A stretch of DNA of 64,000 bases. Origin: Symsagittifera roscoffensis (lineage: Eukaryota; Xenacoelomorpha; Acoela; Convolutidae). The translations under genes were made by a program, and so were the position numbers. Positions 47,201-58,700 of the stretch are shown in pieces. How positions within the stretch are numbered: position 1 is the first letter of the stretch; every line of letters begins with the position of its first letter. The DNA lies in assembly GCF_963678635.1 (NCBI RefSeq), contig NC_087069.1, positions 15,412,660 through 15,476,659 on the forward strand. Reading direction: 5' to 3'. The notes below the pieces were generated by a model. That model made no database searches. It had not been told where the DNA came from and saw only the letters and a program-made list of their open reading frames with translations.

Positions 47201-48814
47201 TTGAAAATTTATAAAATTTAAAATAATCTTCATTAATAAATTTTGCCAAAAAAAAAAAACTTTTGGTCAACCCGGGTAACTGAAGGCTCAACACCTTTCT
47301 TAACGGAAAAAGGAGAAAAGAAAACTGTTAGTAAATTGAAGAAATTGTTTGAAAAAACTTCAACTGGACGACTGCACATAAATAATTTTTGAAAAAAATC
47401 ACAGATGCTGTAGCGACTATTTCTTTTTTTCATTAAAATAGTCCGACTAGGGACACACGAATAAAAAACGATGCGAGCTATAATGGGTTAGGAGCCACGT
47501 TAGAGCATATAAGGGACTTTGTTTGCATCGTGATAACAAAATCTTCAAGAAAAATTAGACTCCACTAACAAGCTAGCCATCTGAGCACTAGTATGGGCAA
47601 CCAATAGATTCAAACACTGGCTGTCAGTGCAAATTTTTACGATTGCTATGGATCATCAGGCCCTACTGTCCGCTTCAGGGACGAAAAGGGCCCACGAAGA
47701 TTGCCTGTCAAGCTTGAATAGGTGGGCAGATCCTTTTTTTGCCTTTCCAGTTTAAAATCACACTTTTACCCGGAATAGATACAGGTATCATATATTACGT
47801 TTTTAGGACCCGTCAGGCGAACTTTTGGACAAAACAGACTTGACAAAAAATTGTAGTCGGATCGATTAGTTGGTTTTACGAAGCGCTAGCCCGGGTTGAC
47901 CTCCATACACCGAAAATCCTTATCATAGAATTCCATACATCAAGTGTGTCGAAAAATGCTTGTCATACATTTTTCATACAATTTCTAAAAATGGTTGAAA
48001 ACTGGTATAAACTTATTTCTGTGGCTGTTTGATTCTAATAAAAACAGTCTGGTGATAAAAAACTGAGGTTTTCGTTTTTTGAAAAAACTGCTTATCATAC
48101 AATTCCCATATATGGAAATTGTATGACTGGCATTTTTTTGATGGCGTTACAAAAAATTTTTTCAAGTTATTTTGAAAATTTGGCCCAAAAAAATTTTCAA
48201 CCGCAAATCGAATTTCGTACGCAAACAAACATTTTTCGAAAATTTTTTTTTGCATGCAAAATTAATATTTTGTGTGCATAACGTAGTCTTAGATACGATA
48301 AAATTGTCTTTTATTTTCTTTTAACTTGAATTTTTTTTTCAAAAACGCTGAAAATTCCTATTTCTTTTGTATGGGGTGTTAATGTATGCCTTGATTAATG
48401 TCTGATAGTTTGAAAATTCAAAAATTTAAAATAATCACCTTAAAAATTTTTGTCAAAAACTAAAATTTGTTGCTTTTTTATATCAATTGTGAAAGACAGC
48501 CGAACTCAGGTCGTTTTCTATGCATTATAAATGCAAAGACCGTCCAACCTTTGGTGCTTTGAGTAACCAAGGTCTTTGTCACTTGTGTTCGGCTGCAAAC
48601 ACAACGTAAAATTTTTCAGAAATAAATTTAGAAAGAAAAAATCAAACTTTTTGCTTAATGGAAAAACATCTATCATACAATTTTCATTTATGGAAAAATG
48701 TTTATTATAGAGATTTCATACAATGTTCTGTACGTATGGCATTGTATGGAATTGTATGACAAGAAGTTTCTCATACATGGGAATTGTATGATAAGGAGTT
48801 TCGGTCATCCCGGG
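44286..48814. repeat. Composite tandem array, 1.2-kb unit, three full and one partial copy
   Basis: Units begin at CCCGGGTT(G/C)ACC at 44286, 45485, 46691 and 47890, giving periods of 1199, 1206 and 1199. Each full unit is a TIR element of about 590 bp (44286-44874, 45485-46075, 46691-47276; right end GGTCAACCCGRG) followed by about 610 bp that contains a Ty3/gypsy-like fragment. The last TIR element (47890-48814) is longer and carries the 3' block seen at 40.3-40.9 kb. Units are nearly identical, so the amplification is recent. Short frames over the array come from the repeats. Confidence 0.85.
45060..45400 (+). mobile_element. Ty3/gypsy-like RT/RNase H fragment inside the tandem unit
   Basis: This is a fossil entry. 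The translated stretch around 45190-45390 has the RNase H-type pattern of Ty3/gypsy pol (VWATNRFKHWL, then DHQALLSA and an NRAH segment). The same fragment recurs in the other units near 46390-46600 and 47590-47800. Only this piece of an element is present. It is broken and carried passively by the array. Confidence 0.7.
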
Positions 48815-49436
48815 AACTGAGCGAAGCTCAAAATACGGTCGCTGCTTGTTTTTCACTAATTACGAAATAATAAATGTTACAAAATGTTATCTCGTGCGAG
48901 TTAATGCTTTTTGTCATTTTTTGGTCTCCTTTTGATCATTTGTTGTTCCACACAGGAATCAATTGAGAATCAGTTTGTTTAGCGGAACGGCTCAATCCAT
49001 TTCTCGACAAGGAATATGTCCCTGAAAAATTAAGTGCAAAATGTTTTTTCGGGAAGAAAAAAAATTAAAAAAAGACTCCTGTGGGGTTGATGTATTTTCA
49101 TGCAAAAGAGCTGAACAAAATTTGGAGTCTGGTTTAGGGTTGCTGATGTTGTCTTTGGGGACTACAACATCGATATCAAAAAACCTATTTTTCTGGTATA
49201 ATAAAGAACTCCACTCCGCTGGTATGAAGCATATGGGGCCTTAGCATGAAAGCATATCACAATCTTATCTTGTGAAATACTGTTGTGAATTCAAAATACT
49301 AAAGAATTTCGAATTGTTTGATTATCATTGTTACTCTACTTATTTGTTTTGACACAAAATGTAGAAGCTTGCGCATTGTTCTGCGAAGTAAACTTACCAA
49401 TAATATTTTTGCAGTTTCCGTATAACTAAATAGATA
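48815..49436. other. Gene-free interval
   Basis: A 67-codon frame at 49041-49244 lacks family features. Nothing else was seen. Confidence 0.4.
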
Positions 49437-49955
49437 CAAGACTGCTCGTATCAGGGCGAAGCCCTGAATATTCCGACTGCCTTTTAAGTTTTATGGAACA
49501 GTAATAACTTTAAAAAATTAATTGAAATAAAATAAAATGAAAAAAATTTTTGAATTTGATTTTTTTAAATCATCCCCCCACACGCCATATAAAGTACAAA
49601 AGGATAGATTTCGCTCCTTGTAACAAATCAGTTATGGCAAATAAGCTTCTTTCAACCAATTTGGAACGATTTCTAAGGCGGATTAACTCTCCGCTTACGC
49701 GTTAATAACGCGAAATATATCCCGCGTTAATTGTCCCAAATTAGCCAAAATGGCAATCTTTAAACCCCCATAACTTTACGAAAAATAATCACAGGTGAAA
49801 TATCTTTTCAAATTTGAGCTTAGAACAACAATACCTTTCGAAAGGTTAAAAAATTCCGTCAAAAAAGGCTAGTTAAAAAGTCGAAATTTGTCTGAAGAAA
49901 AAAAACCCACCCCGAGCACAAATACTCCGTTACTTTCGTATCGAAAGTCGAAACA
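49437..49955 (-). mobile_element. Helentron-like non-autonomous repeat, copy 2 (inverted)
   Basis: A 519-bp copy in reverse: CAAGACTGCTC, then the hairpin TCAGGGCGAAGCCCTGA at its 3' end, and GTCGAAACA at its 5' end. On its own strand it sits between T and T. Confidence 0.8.
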
Positions 49956-50348
49956 ATAAACTAAGCATCATAAATCGAAGTAAAATTATGCTGTATTAAC
50001 TTGTGTGAAACCAATTGAATATCTCAAAAACTTAAGTTCGATCGTGGGAATTGTATATGGATCTAAATGGAACCCCTGAGCGAACTGCTCTGTTGATTTG
50101 AAAAAATTGAAAATCAAATAGGTACTTTTATATTTTATGGTCAATAATCAAGAGAGGATCAATAAACAAATGCTATTTATCTGTCCGTAATTCCCAGTTG
50201 AATTAGAATAGTGAACAAAAAAATGGAATTTGGTTCAAACTGTTTTTTCGCACTTATAAGTCTGTAATTCTCATCAAAAGAGTTGTCATCTCTGAGCGTA
50301 AGTGTTTTAATAAATTGTTTTTTCCCAGGACGCTCTAACAATGCTTAT
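49956..50348. other. Gene-free interval
   Basis: Nothing recognised. Confidence 0.4.
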
Positions 50349-50861
50349 TGTTCCGACTTTTGATACGAAAGTAACGGAATATTTGTGCTCGGGGTGGGTT
50401 TTTTTTTCTTCAGACAAATTTCGACTTTTTAACTAGCCATTTTTGAAGGAATTTTTTATATCATTCAAAAGGTTTTGTTGTTCTGAGCTCATATTTGAAG
50501 AGATATTTCACCTGTGATTTTTTTTCGTAAAGTTATGGGGGTTTGAAATTGGCCAATTTGGGAGAATTAACGCGCGATATATTTCGCGCTATTAACGCGT
50601 AAGCGGAGAGTTAATCCGTCTTAAAATCGTTCCAAATTGGTTGAAAGAAGCTTATTTGCCATAATTGATTGGTTACAAGAAGCTAAATCTATCTTTTTGT
50701 ACTTTAAATGGCGTGTGGGGGGATGATTTTTATCAAAAATTTCAAATTTCAAAATTTTTTTTAATTTTATTACATTTAATTTTTTAATGTTATTACTGCT
50801 ACATAAAACCTTAAAAGGCAGTCGGAACATTTAGGGCTTCGCCCTGATACGAGCAATCTTG
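50349..50861 (+). mobile_element. Helentron-like non-autonomous repeat, copy 3
   Basis: A 513-bp copy from TGTTCCGAC to CTTG, flanked by T on both sides. The 5' GTTCCGAC pairs with GTCGGAAC near the 3' hairpin. Confidence 0.8.
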
Positions 50862-51649
50862 TTTTGTATGCTTCAGAGGGTCACGCGTTAAAGGCTGCTT
50901 GTTCGATGAGTCACCTAACCGACTTTTATCGGTCGGACACGGCTTGCTGATCCAATACCTTCAAAAAACATTGAATCTTGACTGTTTTTTTTTTCATCGT
51001 ATACAGAGCGAGTTTGATTCCTAATTTTGCTGTAAGGTTTTAATCTAGTTCAATTTTAAAGTCTAGTTCACTTCACTTCTGAACACCCTGTCTATGCTGA
51101 GTTTTCATTCTATGATGGCACTCTTCAGGCGCGCTGCTTACTTGATGAGTCACGTCAGGAATGGTTTTTCAGTCTTAAGCCTTCATTAGTTTTTGTATTA
51201 GGCTGATGGTTAATCTGAAGCTGAAAAATAAGTGCTTGTTTTGTTCTTGTTCCTTTTAATTTGAAGTTAGTTATTAAAAAAGGTTTGTTCCTTTTTTTGG
51301 GCTGAGGGGACTTTTTTGGCTTTGCGCGTGCGATAAGTTGCCCAACTCGCTTTCTTCGGGCAAGCTTCGCCATTCGAGTGGTCTCACGAAACATTGAAAC
51401 TCTTGTTTGTTTTTTTATCATATTTACGGTGCTGCATCTTAACGCTTCATAGTTTTTCCCTCTATTCAATTTATGCCTGCTCAATTGTTTTTAAACATGT
51501 GCTGACAACGAAAAATTGTGTGCATTCACACAATTTATTGGTGCAAAAGGACACACCTTTTTTTCTACCCATTTATATGATTTTTCATGTAGTTGTGCAC
51601 GATTTGTATCGTATGTTTGACACGATAAAATATGTTTATTTTACACGAC
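50862..51649. other. Unassigned interval
   Basis: A basic minus-strand frame of 109 codons (51155-51484) is present. It lacks motif, splice or polyadenylation support and is not called. Confidence 0.35.
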
Positions 51650-52084
51650 GGAGTTTTTTTTATATCATTCGAAAGGTATTGTTGTCCTGAGCTCAAATTT
51701 GAAAAGATATTTCACCTGTGATTATTTTTCGTAAAGTTATGGGGGTTTGAAGATTGCCATTTTGGCCAATTTGGGGCAATTAACGCGGGATATATTTCGC
51801 GCTTTTAACGCGTAAGCGGAGAGTTAATCCGCCTTAGAAATTGTTCCAAATTGGTTGAAAGAAGCTTATTTGCCATAATTGATTTGTTACAAGGAGCGAA
51901 ATCTATTCTTTTGTACTTTATATGGCGTGTGGGGGGATAATTTTTATTTAAAAAATTCAAATTTTAGAAAAAAATTTTTTTCTTTTTTGTTTTATTTCAA
52001 TAAATTTTTTATATTATTACTGCTCCATAAACCTTAAAAGGCAGTCGGAACATTCAGGGCTTCGCCCTGATACGAGCAGTCGTG
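51650..52084 (+). mobile_element. Helentron-like non-autonomous repeat, copy 4 (5'-truncated)
   Basis: It starts inside the family sequence at CGACGGAGTTTTTTTTATAT and runs to the normal 3' hairpin and terminus (GAGCAGTCGTG, then T). Confidence 0.75.
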
Positions 52085-53198
52085 TTAAACTTTCTAATCA
52101 AAGTTTCTCAAGATCTCAAAACCCTCACGCTCTGCAATCGATTCACTTATTGCCGATATTAATTTGATTTCATTCAGACGGCGGACACAAAATTAACTGT
52201 TCGAAGATATGTTCTTTCTTGTAATTTTTTTAAACACTGAATGCGGACAACACCCTTCCTTGTTGGAGTGTGCTTGGAACAACTGTGCAAAAATCTCTGC
52301 TTCCCTGTCGTGAGTATAATCGATAAAGAAGCTAGCGATTGCCTTTTTGGTTCCGCCGGTGATGACGGGTCGAGTTTTCTGAATCAAGTGTTATCATTGG
52401 ACCAATCAATGCGGTAATTTGAAAGTTGACATCGAAGAAAACTGTGCATCTCGAATTTTGAGCAGTGTGGTGGATGCATTCTAAGACGATATTGACGAAC
52501 TGCCGGTTGTTGGCCATGTAAAAGGTTTGGTGATCATTACTTAATGGGCGATACGGAAACGGGACAAGAAATCACGCTTTTTTCATCCGATTCTAGAACC
52601 GTGATTGCGGCAGGTGCCTTGACTGGAGGGGTTGGCTTGGTTATGGTTTCCATAGAAGTCACAGGAGCCGCAGAAGGATTTTTATGACGGAGTTTATTCT
52701 CTAGCTGACTCAAAATCAAACCACGGCTACATCGATGCAGTTAGTAATAAAGCTTTGTCTCTGAAACAGAAACTGAAGGATGCGTCCCCTTAAATGGGAG
52801 ATGACAACAAAAACGACTGAAAAGAAAATGGTCATCCGAAGAAATGAACAGCACTTTGCAACATAATTATGAACTACACCCAGAGATAAAAAATAAACGG
52901 AGTTTATTACGTATTTCTTACCTTATATTTGAATGTGACAGTCTTCAAACGATTCATAGATAAATGCATGAAATTTTTGCAAAAATGAAGAATACATATT
53001 GATATCTCTTTTATAAAATAGAAGATGTTTTCTGAAAACAATGAAACTTTGTTTGAAACACTCAAAACCAGTAGGTTATTATGCGCTTTTCAAATAGAGA
53101 GAATCGAGAGCACAAACATGGGTCCAGTAAATCGAAACATAGGTCGAGCAGCGTCGAAACATACCCATTTTTGGTCGAAAAAAGTCAAAATATTTCTA
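52085..53198. other. Interval with coding-like minus-strand stretch, unassigned
   Basis: On the minus strand, 52740-52190 holds three adjacent short frames (60, 61 and 64 codons) with more balanced composition than the surroundings. One is Pro/Thr-rich (TKPTPPVKAPAAITVL); others are HHTAQNSRCTVFFDV and AQLFQAHSNKEGC. They may be remnants of one gene or of an element. The family was not recognised. The rest of the interval shows nothing. Confidence 0.3.
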
Positions 53199-54600
53199 CG
53201 GGCGTCAAACAAATAACTTTTAAATAAATGAAAATTTAATTAACTAAAAAGCGGCAGAGGCTGATTATGGCGCACAGCAACTATATAGACAAGAAACTTT
53301 CGCTGCAAACTTTTGTGAACAGACAAAACGGATAAACTAAAACAAAAAAAATTAACATTTTCGTCTCATAAACAACTTCTGCACACACTTTCTCATCCGT
53401 CAAAAAAATGCGCAGCAAGCAACCATCAGCAATCAGTCCCTACTTGCCTCTGACTACTTACATTTTTTCGCTTGTTACTAAATGTCACCTTATACGAGTT
53501 GTCGCCTTTTTTGTATAAAGTCTCAATTGTCGATTTCGCCCATTTGTCGATTTCAATAAACTGATTTCAATAAACAAATGGTTTTGGACTTCACTCTGCC
53601 AATTAGCAAAGCAGCTGATTATTGGTCCGACTTTTGATTAAAAAGTAACGCATTATTTGTGCTCGGGTGAGTTTTTTTTCAGACTTTTTTCGAACTTTGA
53701 ACGTGCCTTTTTGACGGAATTTTTTTAATATCATTTGAAAGATATTGTTGTCCTGAGCTTGAATTTGAAAAGATATTTCACCTGTGATCATTTTTTGTAT
53801 AATTGTAGTGGTTTAAAGATGGCCATTTTGGCCAGTTTGGGATAATTAATGCGCGATATATTTCGCGCTATATTTCAAACAAATAAACTTTTAAATAAAT
53901 GAAAACCTAATTAACTAAAAAGCTGCAGAGGCTGATTATGGCACACAGCAACTATATAGACAAGAAACTTTCGCTGCAAACTTTTGTGAACAGACAAAAC
54001 GAATAAACTAAAACAAAAAAAAATAAACATTTCCGTCTCATAAACAACTTCTGCACACACTTTCTCATCCGTCAAAAAAATGCGCAGCAAGCATCGATCA
54101 GCAATCGGTCCCTACTTGCCTCTGACTACTTACATTTTTTTGCTTGTTACTAAATGTCACCTTATACGAGTTGTCGCTTTTTTTTGTATAAAGTCTCAAT
54201 TGTCGATTTCAGCAATTTATGATAGCGCAAAAAGATGTGGCAGTCGACGGAGAAACTGGTTGATCAAAATTGTTTTTTGTATCATGAAAGTTATAATAAA
54301 ATACGGACTTCACTCCGCCAATTAGCAAAGCAGCTGATTATTGGTCCGACTTTTGATTAAAAAGTACCGCATTATTTGTGCTCGGTTGAGTTTTTTTTCA
54401 GACTTTGTTCGAATTTTGAACGTGCTTTTTTGACAAAATTTTATAAAATCATTTGAAAGATATTGTTGTCCTGAGCTTAAATTTGAAAAGATATTTCACC
54501 TGTGATCATTTTTCGTTGTGGGGGTTTAAAGATGGCCATTTTGGCCAGTTTGGGATAAATAATGCGCGATATTTTTTGCGCTATAAACGCGTAAGCGGAG
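53199..54600. repeat. Tandem segmental duplication, about 670-bp unit
   Basis: CAAACAAATAA at 53204 recurs at 53876, and about 400 bases after it correspond (AAAAGC(G/T)GCAGAGGCTGATT, CTGCACACACTTTCTCATCC, GGACTTCACTC). Each unit also holds the same Helentron-like insertion; in the first it is cut off at the junction near 53870. Confidence 0.75.
53623..53870 (+). mobile_element. Helentron-like non-autonomous repeat, copy 5 (3'-truncated)
   Basis: It starts at TGGTCCGAC with the same left flank as copy 6 and ends at the duplication junction, so it is a duplicate of that insertion and not an independent event. Confidence 0.75.
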
Positions 54601-54863
54601 ATTTTATCGGTGTTAGAAATCGTTTCAAATTGGTTGAAAGAAGCTTATTTGCCATAATTAATTTGTTATAAGAAGCAAAATCTATTTTTTTGTACTTTAT
54701 ATGGCGTGTGGGGGGATGATTTTCTTTAAAAAAAATTTCAAATGATTTTAGAAAAAAAATTCATTTATTTTATTACATTTAATTTTTTTATCTTATTACT
54801 GCTCCATAAACCTTAAAAGGCAGACGGAACATTCAGGTCTTCGCCCTGATACGAGCAGTCCTG
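54342..54863 (+). mobile_element. Helentron-like non-autonomous repeat, copy 6
   Basis: A 522-bp copy with T before TGGTCCGAC and T after the 3' CCTG. The 3' hairpin (CAGGTCTTCGCCCTGA) has one mismatch. Confidence 0.8.
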
Positions 54864-55569
54864 TTTTATTTTGATAGAAAAAAAAACAGATCACGTGGTT
54901 TTTTTATAGAACTCCTTGTTTTCTAGAAACATGAAATAGAATGTAGGAAGACATAATAGGTAGGTCTTTGATGAGATCATTTTTGTTTCGTTTTTTTTTG
55001 GGTTGCAGGAGAAATCCACATTGTATTAAGTAACCCATCATTACAGGCGCCATAATTTCAGTGCGTGCGAATTGCTCAGCTGTTGTAATTTTGCTTCTCA
55101 AAAATAGCGAGCTTTATTAGTCCGGATATACCAAAAACAAAACGGTTGTAAGTGATCAATTTTAAAAGGACAGCTTTTTGGATTCGGTAGCAGATTCACA
55201 GCAATCAATCAGATTTAGCTAAAAACAATGATAATTTTTTTCTTAAACTATTTGAGTTTGCTTTTAGTAATTTTCACAGCTGTTGATTAATTCGCACACA
55301 TCCATGGTTTTAAGTGTAATTTTTTGAAGAAATATTTGTTGTGAGAAGAGGCTTTTAAAAACGCATGATAAACGTGTTATACAGCGATTGATCTGGAGTT
55401 TTGCGTCGTCGTTCTTTGATCCATTGGTTTGGTTGCTCCTGACATATTTAAAAAAATGATCTTCAAAGACAAATAGCCAAAGATTGATCAAATTTGGAAC
55501 CATCTTTTACCGAATGTTTCATCAAATGGTTGATGTCTTTAAAGGACTTTTATATGAAATTCAGACTGT
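54864..55569. other. Gene-free interval
   Basis: Nothing recognised; short frames only. Confidence 0.4.
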
Positions 55570-55917
55570 TTTCAAGAGTACGATAATTAGAATCGTACTT
55601 TTAGCGAAATTATAATTAATTATAAGCGCTGTTTTTAGATTATTAAACTCTTCTAATTCATTATAATGATAACATTTTTGGTGACAGTTTATTAAATTAT
55701 AATCAGTATAATTGATTAAAATTTTTCCGAAAATCTTTTATAATCTATTATATTATATTATAATCCCTTTTTCTATCAAAATATTATCTCACAAAAAATC
55801 AATTATGATGGTTTATAATTTAGCTAGTCTGCATGAAAACACAGTAAAAACCAAATTTTAAGTCAAATTTTAAAAATCAAATTTTGAAAATCAAAAATCT
55901 TAAGTTTAAGCTAAAGG

Positions 55918-56300
55918 CAGGGATGGATCTAGGATTTTCTCGAGGGGGGATTTTCAAATATTTTTCAAAAATTTTGTCGAACTTAATTTTAGATCGGCCA
56001 AGATACTGTTTTTGTCAAATTTTCTGCGCCGCAGGCAAAATTCTGAAAAAAAAACAGACAAAAAAGGCGTTTATAATAATAATTTTGACCAAGAAATTGC
56101 GTTTTTTTGGCGCGCGCTCCCCCCTCAAAATTAGTATATGTTGGCGCGAAAAGCGGCTATGGAAAATTTTTAGGCTCAGTCAACAAAAAAGGATATCTCA
56201 AGATAAGTCAAAGGGGGGAATCTTTGGGTCGGCAGGGGGTCAAATTCGGAAGAGAAAACGTCTGCAAAACCCCTCCCGCCCCACCCTAAATCGGCCCCTG
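55918..56300. mobile_element. hAT-type MITE in the second TIR element
   Basis: It begins CAGGGATGGATCTAGG and ends CGGCCCCTG. The flanks GCTAAAGG and GCATAAGT are diverged forms of the GCTATAAG duplication seen at 41734-41983, so both descend from one insertion. It is longer than the 234-bp copy, so the latter has lost internal sequence. The 140-codon frame over it is repeat-derived. Confidence 0.75.
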
Positions 56301-56418
56301 GCATAAGTCCAAAATTACAGTTTCGTTTAGTTCGGTAACCAACTGAAAAGCACAAAAAACAAAAAAAACGAAATGAGGCGATGACGTTTGTTGAATAATA
56401 ATGGATTAAATCCGTTAT

Positions 56419-56903
56419 TGTTCCGACTTTCGAAACGAAAGTAACGGAATAATTGTGCTCGGGTGGGTTTTTTTCTCCAGACAAATTTCGACTTTTTAAC
56501 TAGCCATTTTTGACGGAATTGTTTTTATATCATTCGAAAGCTATTGTTGTCTTGAGATCAAATTTGAAAAGATATTTCACCTGTGATCATTTTTCGTAAA
56601 GTTATGGGGGTTTAAAGATTGCCATTTTGTCCAATTTATTTCGCGCTATCAATTTAATATTGTTCCAAATTGGTTGAAAGAAGCTTATTTGCCATAAATG
56701 ATTTGTTACAAGGAGCAAAATCTATCTTTTTGTACTTTGTATGGCGTGTGGGGGATGATTTTCATTAAAAAATTTCAAATTTTAGAAAAAAAAATTTTTA
56801 ATTTTATTTCATTACATTTAATTTTTTGCTGTTATTACTGCTCCATAAAACCTTAATAGGCAGTCGGAACATTCAGGGCTTCGCCCTGATACGAGCAGTC
56901 TTG
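56419..56903 (+). mobile_element. Helentron-like non-autonomous repeat, copy 7
   Basis: Inserted in the TIR element, flanked T (TTAT) and T (TAATGG). A 485-bp copy lacking part of the middle (the TTAACGCG segment). Confidence 0.8.
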
Positions 56904-57093
56904 TAATGGTTTATAACTCAATAAAATTCACAAAATACTCGATTATAATCGATTGTAATCAATTAACATGATTTTTTGTTTTGAAAAATAGTAACATTAT
57001 AATCCAGTTTTAATCAATTATAATCAATTTTTTTTGAAATTTATGGAGACTGACAATAAAAATCCATTATCTATTGTTTTCTCTTTTTACTGA

Positions 57094-57530
57094 GTGCGGT
57101 TTTTTTCCCAACTCTCGGCTCAATGACATTACCAAGTAACTATTTCACAAAATCCGTGAGCTTGATACATGTTGTGACAGTAGCATGAGGATTGTTGAGC
57201 AAATCGCGTGCACAACTTAACAGTTTTCACAAAACCGAAAACTGATTCATCGCTGACAAAGCTGGTGCTGCGTCGATAGAGACTCTCTCATTTCAACGCT
57301 CAATGTACTCTCCTTGTCCCATATCATGAAGATGAAAATGTAAAAACAGTTACCACACAGATACTTGACGTTTTATGTAGACTAATAAAACAGTTGACCA
57401 ACAGTGGTTGAATTCGAATGACAAGCAGCCAGTCACTTAAATCAGCTTCAATTACAAAATTGACTGATACCGGCACGCATGACGTTTCTTCGGACGCTTC
57501 CCAAGTAAAGCAGCTGAGTTGAAGAATGAT
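57094..57530. other. Unassigned interval
   Basis: Less AT-rich than the surroundings, but no frame or family was recognised. Confidence 0.35.
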
Positions 57531-58037
57531 TGTTCCGACTTTTGAAACAAAAGTAACGGAACATATGTGCTTGGGTGGTTTTTTTTTCTTCAGACAGATT
57601 GCGACCTTTTAACTAGCCATTTTTGACGGATTTTTTTAATATCATTCAAACGGTATTGTTGACCTGAGCTTAAATTTGAAAAATTATTTCACCTGTGATC
57701 CTTTTTTGCAAAATTACTTGGTTTTAAAGAATGCCATTTCGGTCAATTTGGGGCAATTAACGCACGATATAGTTCGCTCCATAAACGCCGGATATTTTAT
57801 CCGCCTTAGAAATCTTTCCAAGTTGGTTGAAAAAAACTTGATTGATTTTTTACTAGGAACTAATTCTGTCACTTTATACTATACATGGCGTGTGGTAGAT
57901 GATAATCATAAAACAATTCAAAATAAAAAAAAAAACATTTTTTTTATTACAATTAACTTTTTCATGTTATTAATGCTCCATAGACATTAAAAGGCAGTCG
58001 GAATATTCAGGGATTTGCCCTGATACAGGCAGTCTTG
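57531..58037 (+). mobile_element. Helentron-like non-autonomous repeat, copy 8
   Basis: A 507-bp copy from TGTTCCGAC to CTTG with T on both sides. It is more diverged than the others. The 3' hairpin reads CAGGGATTTGCCCTGA. Confidence 0.8.
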
Positions 58038-58189
58038 TTTCTTTTCCTAATTGAAGGCTGCAAATGGGAGCGTCTCCTTATTTCCTGGATACTAGTGGTT
58101 GATCATTTAAATCAAACCAAGATTTGTTAGAAAATTAGCTTGAAGAGACCTTCTGGTGATGTTGGTACCCGCACCGAGCTCCCATGGAT

Positions 58190-58700
58190 TCTAATCGATC
58201 GATTATAATGGATTCCCGAGAAAAAAATATTCCAATATAATCCATTACAGATGTATAATTCAAACCATGAAATTGATTATATTGCCATTATAATCGATTA
58301 TAATCCATTATTTTTGGCACTTAATTCGATTATTTTTGCAGAAATTTTGCAAATTTTGCAGAAAAATTGCAAAATATATGCTATGTCTTTTACTAAATGC
58401 GAATGACTCAACATCACTCCCTCAAGGTTTTTATATCTCCCCCAACTAAAGCGGGGGGGATAAAATTAGGGGTGTCAATCATAAGCCCCTCCTGAAAGTC
58501 TACTAATAAATAAACCAACCCGTGTTCAATCATAAAGGGGGGGGGGGGACGGCGGTTGTGGTAAACTGGCATGGATGGAGGGGGTATATTGACATTTAAA
58601 AAATTTAGGATTATAACCGATTTTAATGGACTATAATCGATTATTTTATAATTTTATAGATACTGTTCATAATATGACAATATAAACGATTATGACCCAT
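58190..58700. repeat. TTATAATC-rich repeat block
   Basis: Clusters of ATCGATTATAATGGATT-type units lie at 58190-58330 and 58605-58700 around a centre that contains a G-homopolymer run near 58536-58548. Related to the other TTATAATC blocks. Confidence 0.55.

Larger units (their letters stand above)
55570..57093. mobile_element. Second TTATAATC-rich TIR element with nested insertions
   Basis: It matches 41406-42291 through the interior and the right end (TTTTTACTGAGTGCGG). The left end is eroded. The hAT-type MITE sits at the same internal position as in the first copy, and a Helentron-like copy (56419-56903) is inserted further in. The element without these two insertions would be about the size of the first copy. 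Confidence 0.7.

Noticed and set aside
44425-48255. Several 60-85-codon frames on both strands
   Set aside because: They recur with the 1.2-kb repeat and reflect its palindromes; no coding signal.
44286-48814. Possible CRISPR-like array
   Set aside because: The repeats are 1.2 kb and transposon-derived, in animal-type DNA; there is no short repeat-spacer structure.
51155-51484. 109-codon basic minus-strand frame
   Set aside because: No motif, no splice or polyadenylation context, and an AT-rich/Lys-rich bias that random frames also show here.
55884-56306. 140-codon frame
   Set aside because: Lies on the hAT-type MITE; its composition follows the repeat.
57676-57990. 104-codon frame
   Set aside because: Falls inside a Helentron-like copy and is not conserved in the other copies.
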